Below, in pieces: positions 1 through 8,956 of a stretch of DNA of 47,578 nt. A program made the translations under genes and the position numbers. The notes below the pieces were generated by a model, which worked only from the letters and a program-made list of their open reading frames with translations, was not told where the DNA came from and ran no database searches. Source of the stretch: Bacteroidota bacterium (lineage in GTDB: Bacteria; Bacteroidota; Ignavibacteria; Kapaibacteriales; NICIL-2). Each line of letters opens with the position of its first letter. Within the stretch, counting starts at the first letter, position 1. The stretch covers positions 1-47,578 of the forward strand of contig JAIBAE010000028.1 in NCBI GenBank assembly GCA_019695345.1, written 5' to 3'.

Positions 1-109
1 GCTTGTCCCATAGTGATTGTTACGTTGTAATTGACATTCCTCCTAATTCTTTCACAAACTTCATGCTAAATCTACTGGGGCATAACTCCTGCGTTCAACG
101 GGGGGCATA

Positions 110-160
110 AGTCAAAGGTTCGTGACAGGGTTGCTTCGGCAATGGCGGGAAACCACCCTA
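110..160 (-). repeat. Intergenic repeat family A, reverse orientation, partial
   Basis: The block containing TTGCTTCGGCAATGGCGGGA is the reverse complement of the 5' half of family A copies elsewhere (3102, 8845, 15456). The middle GCGCGC segment seen in full copies is missing, so this is a shortened copy. It lies just upstream of the GDP-fucose synthase gene and argues against starting that gene at the ATG at 142, which falls inside the repeat. The first 110 bases of the window show nothing else I can interpret. Confidence 0.7.
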
Positions 161-252
161 AACTCCTGAACCGTTTATTATATTGCAGAGTGAATGTATT
201 GCAACAATATGCCGATACATCACGCAACCATATATTGAATCTGAAAGTATGT

Positions 253-1311
253 ATGCATCAAACGTCACGAGTGTATGTAGCGGGTCACCGCGGAATGGTA
301 GGCAGTGCAATTCTTCGTCGCTTACAAGCCGAAGGGTTTACAAACATTATTACGGCAACAAGCGCACAGCTTGATTTACGGAACCAACAACAAACAGCGG
401 AGTTCTTTGCAACGCACAAACCGGAGTATGTGTTTTTAGCAGCGGCAAAGGTTGGCGGCATTATGGCCAACAATACTTACAAAGCAGACTTTATTTACGA
501 TAACATTATGATTGCCGCAAATGTTATAGAGCAAGCGTACCGTAACACTTGCACAAAACTTGTTAACCTTGGTTCCAGTTGTATTTACCCAAAGTTTGCC
601 GCACAACCACTAACCGAGGATTCCTTACTAACCGGCGCATTAGAACCAACCAACGAACCCTACGCAATAGCTAAAATTGCTGCCATTAAACTATGCCGTT
701 ACTACAACGAACAACATGGCACCGATTACCTTTCGCTAATGCCTACTAATCTGTACGGTCCTAACGATAACTACAACTTAGATACATCGCACGTGTTGCC
801 GGCACTTGTACGCAAGATAGTTCTAGCCGGTTATCTTAACCAAGGCAACTTCGATGCAATACGAAACGACATTACTACATATAATCTTGGCTTTGGCATA
901 ACTGCATCTGCCGCAACAACCAATGCCGATATAATTCAATTATTGGAACGCTTTGGTATTACCCAAACACAGGTAATACTATGGGGTACAGGAAATGTGT
1001 ACCGCGAGTTCCTCCATGCCGATGACGTAGCCGATGCCGCGTTACATTTTATGCGCAACATACCGGCAAACACAGCCGGAGAAATAGTAAACATTGGTAC
1101 CGGCACCGATATTACCATCCGCCAACTTGCCGAACTGATAGCACAACTTGTTGGCTACAACGGCACACTGCAATTTGATACCACCAAACCCGACGGAACT
1201 CCGCGCAAACTTATGGATGTGCAACGGGCAACACGCCTTGGCTGGCAAGCACGCATATCATTAGAATCGGGGTTACGTAGTATAATAGAAGAATATCTCA
1301 ACAAGAAGTAA
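253..1311 (+). CDS. fcl: GDP-L-fucose synthase (GDP-4-keto-6-deoxymannose epimerase/reductase)
   Basis: 352 aa, short-chain dehydrogenase fold. It has the N-terminal NAD(P)-binding motif GHRGMVGS, the catalytic Ser region NLGSSCIYP, and the YAIAK segment supplying the YxxxK catalytic pair. The family converts GDP-4-keto-6-deoxy-D-mannose to GDP-L-fucose in the cytoplasm for surface glycan synthesis. The protein is about 35 residues longer than the Escherichia coli enzyme because of an insert after NLYGPNDNY (roughly residues 185-240), a variant I recall from Bacteroidota-like homologues. An in-frame ATG at 142 would add 37 residues with no family similarity, encoded partly by an intergenic repeat, so ATG 253 is chosen. 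No strong ribosome binding site is visible. No gmd gene is present here; other surface-glycan genes lie at 21.7, 30.2 and 31.1 kb. Confidence 0.93.
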   Translation: MHQTSRVYVAGHRGMVGSAILRRLQAEGFTNIITATSAQLDLRNQQQTAEFFATHKPEYVFLAAAKVGGIMANNTYKADFIYDNIMIAANVIEQAYRNTCTKLVNLGSSCIYPKFAAQPLTEDSLLTGALEPTNEPYAIAKIAAIKLCRYYNEQHGTDYLSLMPTNLYGPNDNYNLDTSHVLPALVRKIVLAGYLNQGNFDAIRNDITTYNLGFGITASAATTNADIIQLLERFGITQTQVILWGTGNVYREFLHADDVADAALHFMRNIPANTAGEIVNIGTGTDITIRQLAELIAQLVGYNGTLQFDTTKPDGTPRKLMDVQRATRLGWQARISLESGLRSIIEEYLNKK

Positions 1312-1315
1312 GTTC

Positions 1316-1400
1316 TTGCTACCGCCCGACCGCGCCAAGTGTTGTGTGTACGGGCAGAAAATTTTCTGCCCCAACAGTCTTACTGTGCGGAAAAGAATAA
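1316..1400 (-). repeat. Intergenic repeat family C, reverse orientation
   Basis: It begins 4 nt after the fcl stop with TTGCTACCGCCCGACCGCGC and ends with the second conserved block TGCGGAAAAGAA. The same two blocks follow the stop codons of coaD (36379) and the MFS gene (45722), and of the minus-strand genes at 34757 and 37761. Between the blocks sits a perfect 20-bp palindrome at 1352-1371, listed separately. Confidence 0.75.
1352..1371. repeat. Perfect 20-bp palindrome
   Basis: GGGCAGAAAATTTTCTGCCC reads identically on both strands, with no spacer. It lies inside the family C copy after fcl. It could form a cruciform or a short stem, or act as a dimeric protein site. There is no following T-tract on either strand, so it is not a classical terminator. 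Confidence 0.8.
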
Positions 1401-1448
1401 TGCAGTAATACCAAACCGGTTATCGCGATGGCGGTAAAGCGGAGAGTG

Positions 1449-1513
1449 CGGTTCTATTCCCGCAAGTACAACGGCAATTACATAACAACGTTTGGTGCGG
1501 ACTGCGTTAGCAT
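1449..1513 (+). repeat. Intergenic repeat family C, forward orientation
   Basis: It has the two blocks in forward order: GGTTCTATTCCCGCAAGTAC, then ACGTTTGGTGCGGACTGCGT. With the reverse copy at 1316 it makes an inverted pair filling most of the 320-bp gap between fcl and the CreD-like gene. Nothing else is evident in that gap. Confidence 0.75.
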
Positions 1514-1631
1514 ACCAAACAAACCTTAATATTTGGTAAGCAGGTGTTAATCGGAATATTACGCTGAAATAACTCGTGTTCTTATACATCAATGCGGCAT
1601 CTGTTTTTACCACACTCTACAAGGTTACCTT

Positions 1632-3041
1632 ATGGATGAACAATCTGTACCCACTACACCGCAACAGCCTGCATCTACAGGTACTGTAATACAAGTACCA
1701 AACCCACGCACTTTTTTTGAACGCTTTAAGCTGATGTTTAAAGCCGGTGCTATATTTATAATCTCGCTTATCTTGCTAATACCAACAACATGGATATTTG
1801 ATGTTATTAACGAGAGGGAATACCGCCGGAATGATGTAGTACGAGAAGTATCAGGTAAATGGGCAGGACAGCAAAATATCTCTGCACCTGTTCTTACTAT
1901 TCCGTACAAAGAATATGTGCATGATGATAAAGGAAAAGTGTTGTTTTGGAAACGAAGCATGACGTATTTCCTTCCCGACGATTACACTGCCGCATGCGAC
2001 ATCCAAACACAGTTACGCCATCGTAGTATTTACAACGTACCTGTTTATACAACTACTATAAAGGCAAATGGGAAATTTGGTGCAATAAACTTTTCGGCGT
2101 TAAACGTAAAAGATGATGACATCCTGTGGAACGAAGCATCGGTATTTATAAACATGTGGGACCCCTACGGGCTGGTTGAACAATCGTATTGCAGGTGGAA
2201 CGATACTACCTCTGTGTTCGAATTAGGATTACCCGCAAACTTCCGCTCGGCAGGTGCTATTCATACGCGGGTTCCTGTTACAAAGGAAACACTGCAAAAA
2301 GGGTATGAGTTTGCGTATCAACTTACCGTGAAAGGAACTGAAAAGCTAACAATGACACCTCTGGCAAAACAGAACACCATTACAATGCGTTCTGCGTGGA
2401 GTAGCCCAAGTTTTGACGGTTATATTTTACCCTACGAAAACACTGTGAACGATAGTGGCTTTACTGCTACATGGAAAACATCAGATTTTAAAAGTAGCGT
2501 ACCACATCAATGGACGGAAAATAACAGTAAGAGTGCAGATGGATTTACCGTAGACCGCTTGTACGGTGCCGCCGGTTGCAGTACTACTCTTGTATTTGGT
2601 GCTACAGACTATCAGGTAACTACACGCGCCGTTAAGTATGCCATTATGGTAATTGGCTTAACATTTATGATGTTCTTTTTTATTGAAGTTCTTGCCAGAA
2701 AATCGGTTCACCCGTTTCAATATATATTAATTGGGATAGCTCTGGTAATCTTCTACTCTCTACTTCTCTCCTTTTCAGAGCATATTGATTTTAACTATTC
2801 GTATATCATAGCTTCTGTAATGACAATTGGATTAGTTGCATTGTATTCCTCGGCAATTTTGCACGATAAAAAGTTTGCCGCATTAATAGGTGCCACGTTA
2901 GTGCTGATTTACGGATTCATCTTTACAATTCTTAAACTGGAAGATTACTCGTTAATGGTTGGCAGCTTAGGGATATTTACGGCACTTTCAATTGTAATGT
3001 ATTTCTCACGCAAGGTAGATTGGAGTAGAAGCAAAGTATAA
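1632..3041 (+). CDS. creD: CreD-like inner membrane protein
   Basis: 469 aa. An N-terminal membrane segment at about residues 33-55 is followed by the CreD signature region NEREYRRNDVVREVSGKWAG and APVLTIPY. A periplasmic domain of about 280 residues follows, and then five or six C-terminal membrane helices (about residues 335-460). CreD (formerly Cet) is a cell-envelope integrity protein of unknown biochemical activity; in enterobacteria it belongs to the CreBC regulon. No creBC two-component genes are adjacent, so control by CreBC cannot be assumed. The ATG at 1632 has only a weak AAGG upstream. The gene is followed by a good intrinsic terminator and appears monocistronic. Confidence 0.88.
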   Translation: MDEQSVPTTPQQPASTGTVIQVPNPRTFFERFKLMFKAGAIFIISLILLIPTTWIFDVINEREYRRNDVVREVSGKWAGQQNISAPVLTIPYKEYVHDDKGKVLFWKRSMTYFLPDDYTAACDIQTQLRHRSIYNVPVYTTTIKANGKFGAINFSALNVKDDDILWNEASVFINMWDPYGLVEQSYCRWNDTTSVFELGLPANFRSAGAIHTRVPVTKETLQKGYEFAYQLTVKGTEKLTMTPLAKQNTITMRSAWSSPSFDGYILPYENTVNDSGFTATWKTSDFKSSVPHQWTENNSKSADGFTVDRLYGAAGCSTTLVFGATDYQVTTRAVKYAIMVIGLTFMMFFFIEVLARKSVHPFQYILIGIALVIFYSLLLSFSEHIDFNYSYIIASVMTIGLVALYSSAILHDKKFAALIGATLVLIYGFIFTILKLEDYSLMVGSLGIFTALSIVMYFSRKVDWSRSKV

Positions 3042-3062
3042 GCATAGGATACAATGCAATTC

Positions 3063-3096
3063 AGCCGGGTATAAACAAGTATCCGGCTTTTTTTAT
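3063..3096 (+). terminator. Intrinsic terminator after the CreD-like gene
   Basis: The stem AGCCGG/CCGGCT (with some further pairing in the loop) is followed directly by a run of seven T residues. It lies 22 nt after the stop codon at 3041. Confidence 0.85.
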
Positions 3097-3101
3097 TTAC
3101 T

Positions 3102-3178
3102 CCCACCTTAACCGAAGCAAATCTTCAGCGCGCCAACCCTGTGCGAGCCCACCGGTACAGCGGCGCACGTGTAATTAA
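3102..3178 (+). repeat. Intergenic repeat family A, forward orientation, full length
   Basis: It contains CCGAAGCAAATCTTCAGCGC, then GCCAACCCTGTGCGAGCCCA and CGGTACAGCGGCGCACGTG. It is very close to the copy at 8845, with related copies at 12878, 15456 and 33066. It sits between the CreD terminator and the first cyclase gene. Confidence 0.8.
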
Positions 3179-3219
3179 TATGTTATGTGTAATTTGTGTC
3201 ACTAACTTTAGGTACTGTC

Positions 3220-5091
3220 ATGACACTCGAAGAACTCATATCTACAGTAGAAGAATTAGAAGCGATTCTGAGAAAAGGCGAAGACTTTGCGCTTGTAGAA
3301 ACACGCACCAGCAATCTCCTTCAGAAGTTTCCGCTTGTAATTGAAAATACAGACTTGGTGGAAAGAGACAAACTCCAATGTAGAATCCTTCTTATTCATT
3401 CGCAATCACTAATCCGCCGTGGAATGACTTTGGACGCACTCCCCTATACACGTCAGGCTTTAGATATTGCGAAACAGTCCTCCTTAAAGAATTTTGTTGC
3501 TATAGCAGTAGGACTTATTGGAACGATTTATTGGCAACTATCCGATTATGTATTGGCATTAGAGAACTATCAGGAAGCATTAACAATAAATAAGGAACTC
3601 GGTAACGATAGCGGGGCAGCAGCAAATCTTGGAAATATTGCTCTTGTGTATTGGCACCTTTCGGACTTTACCAAAGCCCTTGAATACTTGCAGGAAGCTC
3701 TGATTCTCAACAAACGATGTGGAATTAAAAGAGGCATGGCTGCAAATCTTGGGAATATCGGCGGTGTGTACGCACATCTATCCAACCAGCAACTTGCGCT
3801 TGAGTACATGTTAAAGGCCTTGGCTATATACGAAGATATAGACAGCAAGGATGGTGTTGCTATCTGGACGGGCAACATTGGTACTGTGTATGCTGATAGT
3901 GGTGATCATATACTCGCGCTTGAGTGGTATCAAAAGGCATTGGCACTCCATCAGGAGTTAGGAAATAAAATTGGCATCCAATCAAACCTCTTTAATATGG
4001 GTGAGGAGTATTTGAATCTTGCAGATTATACTAATGCAATGGAGTATCATCAAAAAGCACACATGCTAAGCAAGGAATCCGGAAGCAAGCGTGAGATAGC
4101 TACAGATTTTACAACCATTGGCGCACTCTATTCTATGGTTGAATATGAGGGATATAACCCAGGTATTGCGCAAGAGTATCTTCTGAAAGCTATTGATCAA
4201 CTACAAGAATTAGGGGTAAAGAAAGAACTATACGAAGCTCATAGAACGCTTGCAGGACTTTTTCAAAGACTAGAGCAATGGAAAGACCATTCATATCATT
4301 TCATGCAATACCACAATATTGAAAAGGAAGTCCAAAACGAAGAAGTAACAAAACAGATGCAATTGATGGAGTACCGACGTAAGGTAGAAGAAGCCGAACG
4401 AGACCGTCAGGTAAAGATAGCACGCTTTCAGGAACAGGAAAAAATTCTCCATAACATACTGCCCGCCCATATAGCAGAACGAATGTTGAACGGAGAATCA
4501 AAAATAGCAGATTCATTTTCTAATGTGTCTATTTTCTTTTCTGATATTGTTGGCTTTACAAAGCTTTCTCAGAATATAGAAGCAGATGATTTAGTTACAT
4601 TTCTTAATGCATTGTTTACGGAGTTTGATCGCCTGGCACGCAAGCACGGACTTGAGAAAATTAAAACAATTGGTGATGCGTATATGGCTGTTGCGGGTGC
4701 CCCGATTGCTCAGGAGAATCATGCAGAACGGGCAGCACTTTTTGCTCTGGATGTAGCCGAACTAATGAAAGATTACCGTACAGAATCAGACTATACTATT
4801 GGAGTTAGAATAGGTTTGCATTCTGGTTCTGTTGTTGCAGGTATAATTGGTGAAAATAAATTTGTCTATGATTTATGGGGCGATGCGGTGAATACCGCAA
4901 GTCGAATGGAAAGTCACGGCGAGCCAGGAAAAATTCATGTGAGCGAGGAGTTTGTTGACGCACTTTCCCTTATCCGCCCTTCCGACTCCACCTCCCAATG
5001 GGAGAAAGACGGTTTGAGGGTGATACCACGTGGTGAAATAGATATAAAAGGTAAAGGAACAATGCGAACATTTTTCTTGGAGAGAAGATGA
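3220..5091 (+). CDS. TPR-repeat class III adenylate cyclase (first of three)
   Basis: 623 aa from ATG 3220; a GTG at 3196 would add eight residues, but MTLEEL matches the start of the third paralogue. About seven TPR-type repeats (residues 60-360, pattern NIGxVYxxLSD..ALEY..EAL) lead through a charged coiled coil (about 365-410) to a C-terminal cyclase domain. Both metal-binding aspartates are present (D442 in FSDIVGF, D486 in TIGDAYM). So are the base-recognition Lys (EKIKTIGD) and Asp (YDLWGD) typical of adenylate cyclases, and the transition-state Asn and Arg (VNTASRMES). It should make cAMP from ATP, with the TPR part as sensor or scaffold. No membrane segment is seen, so it is likely cytoplasmic. 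Near the C-terminus it carries about 12 extra residues relative to the second cyclase, encoded by sequence resembling repeat family D. The stop overlaps the next start (ATGA). Confidence 0.9.
   Translation: MTLEELISTVEELEAILRKGEDFALVETRTSNLLQKFPLVIENTDLVERDKLQCRILLIHSQSLIRRGMTLDALPYTRQALDIAKQSSLKNFVAIAVGLIGTIYWQLSDYVLALENYQEALTINKELGNDSGAAANLGNIALVYWHLSDFTKALEYLQEALILNKRCGIKRGMAANLGNIGGVYAHLSNQQLALEYMLKALAIYEDIDSKDGVAIWTGNIGTVYADSGDHILALEWYQKALALHQELGNKIGIQSNLFNMGEEYLNLADYTNAMEYHQKAHMLSKESGSKREIATDFTTIGALYSMVEYEGYNPGIAQEYLLKAIDQLQELGVKKELYEAHRTLAGLFQRLEQWKDHSYHFMQYHNIEKEVQNEEVTKQMQLMEYRRKVEEAERDRQVKIARFQEQEKILHNILPAHIAERMLNGESKIADSFSNVSIFFSDIVGFTKLSQNIEADDLVTFLNALFTEFDRLARKHGLEKIKTIGDAYMAVAGAPIAQENHAERAALFALDVAELMKDYRTESDYTIGVRIGLHSGSVVAGIIGENKFVYDLWGDAVNTASRMESHGEPGKIHVSEEFVDALSLIRPSDSTSQWEKDGLRVIPRGEIDIKGKGTMRTFFLERR
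4964..5022 (+). repeat. Repeat family D-like palindromic segment inside a coding sequence
   Basis: TTCCCTTATCC, CTCCCAATGGGAGAAAG and TTGAGGGTGAT occur in the order and spacing of the intergenic element at 45818 (TTCCCTCATCC, CTCCCATTGGGAGAAGG, TTGAGGGTTCAT). It encodes the segment between SEEF and RGEIDIKG, which is about 12 residues longer than in the second cyclase. The reading frame is kept. Confidence 0.6.
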
Positions 5092-7169
5092 ACAACAACA
5101 CAGCAGAAAAACAACTTAAACAAGCAGAGTCCGCATATACTGAAGGTAATTACAATCAGGTTGTACTTCTTGCTAACGAGGTATTGAACGGTAAGGTAGA
5201 TGATATCTACCATATACGGGCACTACATCTTCTTGGTAGTGTAGCATGGAAACGCAGCGAGTATCCTCATGCCTTAAGCTATTACAATACCGCACTCTCT
5301 ACTGCACAACAAGTTGGGAATCGTTCACTTATTGCCAAAACAGAATCCCATATAGGTAACACCTATGTTTCGTTGGGGGAATATACTAAAGCGCATGAGC
5401 ATTTGCTACTCGCCTTATCAATACAAGAAGAGTTGGGCAACAACATGGGGATTGCCGATAGTAACGGAAGCATTGGTGTTTTACAGATAAAACTCGGTAA
5501 TGCTCCGTTAGCAATGGAGTATTTTTCCCGGGCACTTGCACTATATGAAGAACTTGATGTTAAGTCCGGCATAGCAGCAATGACTGGGAAAATAGCAGTA
5601 GCATACGAGACTCTCTCCAATTACAGTATGTCACTACAATACAACACCAAAGCCCTTTCTCTGTATCAAACACTTGGCAACAAATCCGAGATTACATCAA
5701 TCATAAATAACATCGGTGTGATACATTGCCACCTTGGAGACTATAATACTGGACTTGAGTACTTTAACCGTGCCTTATCGGTACACGAAGAATTGGGTGA
5801 GCTATCGGGGGTAGCAAGAGTACTAAGCAATATAGGTTCGGTGTATTCTCTTCTTGGAGATACACACAAGAAATTAGAATACCAAACCCGTGCTCTTGGA
5901 ATCTATGAAGAGCTGGGTGAAAAAGCAGGAATTGCAGATACATCCAACTCTATTGGATTATTATATTTCTCTCTTGGTGATTATACCCAAGCATTGGAAT
6001 TTATTAATCGTGCCCTACGTATAGAAGTAGAACTTGGTGCAAATTGGGGTATAGCCAAAGCTGCAGGTAATATTGGAAAAATTTATTATAAGCTTAAGCA
6101 GTTTGCTAAAGCCCTTGATAATTATCATCGTGCCCTTGCTATTCATCAAGAATTAGGGCATAGAACGGATATTGCTATTGTTACAACAAATATAGGTGTT
6201 GTGTACACCAATAAAGAATACGAAGGCTACGACATCGCCAAGGCAGAAGAATACTATCTGGAAGCCCTTACACTGCTCCAAGAATTAGGAACAAAGCATC
6301 AAATGTATGAATGTGAATTCTTACTTTCTGAACTCTATAAACAAGAAAAACAATGGGAACAATACGCATTCCATCTCGAAAAATACTATTCTATAAAAGA
6401 GGAAGTAGTCTCAGAAGAAACTAAAAAGAAGGCAGAACAGTTTGACCGCGAACGAAAAGAAATGGAGCGGGAAAAGCAATTAGCAATTGAACGAGCTGAA
6501 GCGGAAAGCCGACAGCTTATTCTTAACAATATTCTCCCTAAAAAAATTACACAACGCTTAATACAAGGCGAGAATCCGATATCAGACCACTTCGATTGTG
6601 TTTCGATTCTCTTCATGGACATCGTTGATTTTACAGTACTGTCATCAAAAATTTCCGCGCAACAACTCGTTCATCTTTTAAATGCAATTTTTACAAGTGC
6701 CGATGTCATTATGCGAGAGTGTGGCTTAGAAAAAATCAAGACCATTGGCGATGCATATATGGCAGTTGCGGGCGCGCCGGTTGTTCAAGAAGATCACGCA
6801 CTCCGCGCTGCACAAGCCGCTCTGAAACTACTTGATGTCATGCAAAATCTCGTCGTCACTTTTCCTGAAGAGCTTGGTGACCAATCAATTTTCAATTCTC
6901 TTCCTGATATTGAAGTTCGCATTGGTTTGCATTGTGGACCCGTTGCGGCAGGTGTGGTTGGTGAGAATAAGTTTCTATACGATTTATGGGGCGATGCGGT
7001 GAATACCGCAAGTCGCATGGAAAGCCACGGCGAGCCAGGAAAAATTCATGTGAGTGAGGAATTTAAAAATGTACTTGGTGAAACACCATACTGGTTTACT
7101 TCTCGTGGTGAAATGGATATAAAAGGTAAAGGAACAATGCGAACATTTTTCTTGGAGAGGAGAGGATAG
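5088..7169 (+). CDS. TPR-repeat class III adenylate cyclase (second of three)
   Basis: 693 aa, the longest of the three paralogues. Nine or ten TPR-type repeats occupy roughly residues 5-400, with the pattern GNIGxVYxxLGDYxxALEYxxRAL. A basic/acidic coiled coil follows (about 430-475), then the cyclase domain. Catalytic features are intact: FMDIVDFT and IGDAYM metal aspartates, EKIKTIGD lysine, YDLWGD aspartate, and NTASR Asn/Arg. It is predicted to be a cytoplasmic ATP cyclase. Its ATG overlaps the stop of the first cyclase (ATGA), so the two are translationally coupled. Its last 60 nt differ from the end of the first cyclase by only two bases, and 84 nt around the NTASR motif differ by four, far closer than the rest of the genes; this suggests gene conversion. 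Confidence 0.9.
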   Translation: MNNNTAEKQLKQAESAYTEGNYNQVVLLANEVLNGKVDDIYHIRALHLLGSVAWKRSEYPHALSYYNTALSTAQQVGNRSLIAKTESHIGNTYVSLGEYTKAHEHLLLALSIQEELGNNMGIADSNGSIGVLQIKLGNAPLAMEYFSRALALYEELDVKSGIAAMTGKIAVAYETLSNYSMSLQYNTKALSLYQTLGNKSEITSIINNIGVIHCHLGDYNTGLEYFNRALSVHEELGELSGVARVLSNIGSVYSLLGDTHKKLEYQTRALGIYEELGEKAGIADTSNSIGLLYFSLGDYTQALEFINRALRIEVELGANWGIAKAAGNIGKIYYKLKQFAKALDNYHRALAIHQELGHRTDIAIVTTNIGVVYTNKEYEGYDIAKAEEYYLEALTLLQELGTKHQMYECEFLLSELYKQEKQWEQYAFHLEKYYSIKEEVVSEETKKKAEQFDRERKEMEREKQLAIERAEAESRQLILNNILPKKITQRLIQGENPISDHFDCVSILFMDIVDFTVLSSKISAQQLVHLLNAIFTSADVIMRECGLEKIKTIGDAYMAVAGAPVVQEDHALRAAQAALKLLDVMQNLVVTFPEELGDQSIFNSLPDIEVRIGLHCGPVAAGVVGENKFLYDLWGDAVNTASRMESHGEPGKIHVSEEFKNVLGETPYWFTSRGEMDIKGKGTMRTFFLERRG

Positions 7170-7170
7170 C

Positions 7171-8790
7171 ATGACTTTGATAGAACTGAAGCAGAAAATT
7201 ACTGATGCGTTTACTGAGCAAAACCAAGGCAATCTTGATAACTCCATTGAACTATGTAATGAAGTTCTGAATTATATAGACTTGCATCGAGGAGAAAGCC
7301 TTACCAACGATGAAAGCAGTATATCAGCAAGTGCTTTTAATCAACTTGGTAATATTATGCAGGTACGGGGCGACCACACTGCTGCCATCAACTACTATAC
7401 AAAGGCACTTCATCTGGCTGAGGCAGTCAACGATAGCGTACAGTCCGTAGCTTGCTTGTGTAACATCGGCAGTGTTCATGGCTCGCTTGGTAATTCACAG
7501 ATGAGCAAAGATTTTCTTTTCCAAGCTTTGGAAATTGCTTCTCGCATCAATCACAAACTTTACTCTGCAAATATTTTATACAATATTGCCGGTAGATTAC
7601 TTGAGGAAAACAACTTAGATGAATCACTTCTGTATCTTTCCAGAGCATTGGATTTGTACAACCAAATAGACTATCTCAATGGTGTTGTACTTGTACATCT
7701 TAATATAGGGTGTGTTCATTTGGCACGGAAGGAATATCTGGATGCTGTAAGGGCATTACACGAATCTCTTACACTTGCAGAGCAATTAAATGATACAATG
7801 CTTATTATTCTTAATCTTGGGAACCTTGGGCAGGTGTATCAGGAACAAGAATTTGATGATATGGATTATAACGTTGCACAGCAGTATCTTGAGCGAGCAT
7901 TGACTCTTGCAGAAAGTGTTCAATCAAAACGTGATTTATCCTTTATACATCAAGGAATGGCATCGCTGTATAAGGTGCAGATGAAATGGGAAGAAGCATT
8001 TACCCATCTGGAGTTACATCATCAGTTAGTGCAGGAAATATCTTCAACCGAGGTAAAGCAACTTGTTGAACGGATGGGATATGAGCGTAAAGCAGCAATG
8101 CACGAACGCGAAATTGAGATTCAGAAGGCTGAGACCAATGCAACACGTACTTTATTGCATCGCGTGCTTCCCGTGGTTATTGCCAACAGAATAATCGACA
8201 AAGAACCTGAGATAGCAGACTATTTCCCTAGTGTGTCTATTCTCTTTGCAGATATCAGAGGGTTTACAACAATAAGCGCAGCAATGCCCGCGCATAGTGT
8301 GCTCCGATTTTTAGGATATGTTTTTTCGGACTTTGATAGAATTATAAAGAAACATGGTTGTGAAAAAATCAAAACCATTGGAGATGGTTACATGGCAATA
8401 GCAGGAGCACCAATCTCTTGCGACGACCATGCTCAAAGAATAACTACAGCTGCATTTGAAATGATTGAATCGCTTTCGGTGCCGGACGAGATGAGAAAAT
8501 ACTTTGATGGCCACGATCCGTTAAGTATTAGAATTGGTATTCATTGCGGTTCTGTGGTAGCGGGCGTTGTAGGCCAAGACAGATTTGTCTACGATGTTTT
8601 CTCTGATGCCGTGAACACGGCAAGTAGAATGGAAAGCCACGGCGAGGCAGGGAGGATACATGTGAGTGAGGAATTTAAAAATGTACTTGGCGAAACGTCA
8701 TACCGGTATATTTCTCGTGGCGAAATAGAAATTAAAGGAAAGGGGAAAATGAGAACATATTTCCTTGAACGCCCGGACGGCAACGGGTGA
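7171..8790 (+). CDS. TPR-repeat class III adenylate cyclase (third of three)
   Basis: 539 aa, starting one base after the stop of the second cyclase, so all three form one operon. It has fewer TPR units (about five, residues 5-290), a short coiled coil (about 300-325) and a complete cyclase domain. Metal aspartates lie in FADIRGFT and TIGDGYM, the Lys in EKIKTIGD, the adenine-type Asp in YDVFSD, and Asn/Arg in NTASRMES. Its 3' part shares a 38-nt near-identical stretch with the second cyclase (8659-8696 versus 7047-7084). Three cyclases with different TPR lengths in one transcript could form hetero-oligomers or respond to different partners; that is inference. No terminator is visible after it. 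The stop codon lies within a weak match to repeat family C. Confidence 0.9.
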   Translation: MTLIELKQKITDAFTEQNQGNLDNSIELCNEVLNYIDLHRGESLTNDESSISASAFNQLGNIMQVRGDHTAAINYYTKALHLAEAVNDSVQSVACLCNIGSVHGSLGNSQMSKDFLFQALEIASRINHKLYSANILYNIAGRLLEENNLDESLLYLSRALDLYNQIDYLNGVVLVHLNIGCVHLARKEYLDAVRALHESLTLAEQLNDTMLIILNLGNLGQVYQEQEFDDMDYNVAQQYLERALTLAESVQSKRDLSFIHQGMASLYKVQMKWEEAFTHLELHHQLVQEISSTEVKQLVERMGYERKAAMHEREIEIQKAETNATRTLLHRVLPVVIANRIIDKEPEIADYFPSVSILFADIRGFTTISAAMPAHSVLRFLGYVFSDFDRIIKKHGCEKIKTIGDGYMAIAGAPISCDDHAQRITTAAFEMIESLSVPDEMRKYFDGHDPLSIRIGIHCGSVVAGVVGQDRFVYDVFSDAVNTASRMESHGEAGRIHVSEEFKNVLGETSYRYISRGEIEIKGKGKMRTYFLERPDGNG

Positions 8791-8844
8791 CCGCGCAAAA
8801 CGCTGTGAAATACCGTGAGCGGAACCAACTTCTTTTCTTGGTTT

Positions 8845-8910
8845 TCCACCTTTACCGAAGCAATCCTTCAGCGCGCTAACCCTGTGCGAGCCCAACCGAT
8901 ACAGCTGCGC
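8845..8910 (+). repeat. Intergenic repeat family A, forward orientation
   Basis: TTTACCGAAGCAATCCTTCA, then CTAACCCTGTGCGAGCCCA and ATACAGCTGCGC. It is nearly the same sequence as the copy at 3102. It lies 55 nt after the third cyclase and pairs with the family C copy at 8957 across the same gap. Confidence 0.8.
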
Positions 8911-8956
8911 AAAAAATACATCCATCTAAACGATAAATGGATATGCGTAGGCTAAG

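Noticed and set aside
10..36. Third copy of the shared leader (TAGTGATTGTTACGTT)
   Set aside because: Only about 16 bases are similar and the rest does not align, so it could be chance.
142..252. N-terminal extension of the GDP-fucose synthase
   Set aside because: The extra 37 residues are encoded partly by a family A repeat and precede the conserved nucleotide-binding start.
1441..1512. tRNA-like sequence with GGTTCTATTCCCGC
   Set aside because: It resembles a T-loop only superficially; no cloverleaf or acceptor stem fits, and the string is part of the family C first block.
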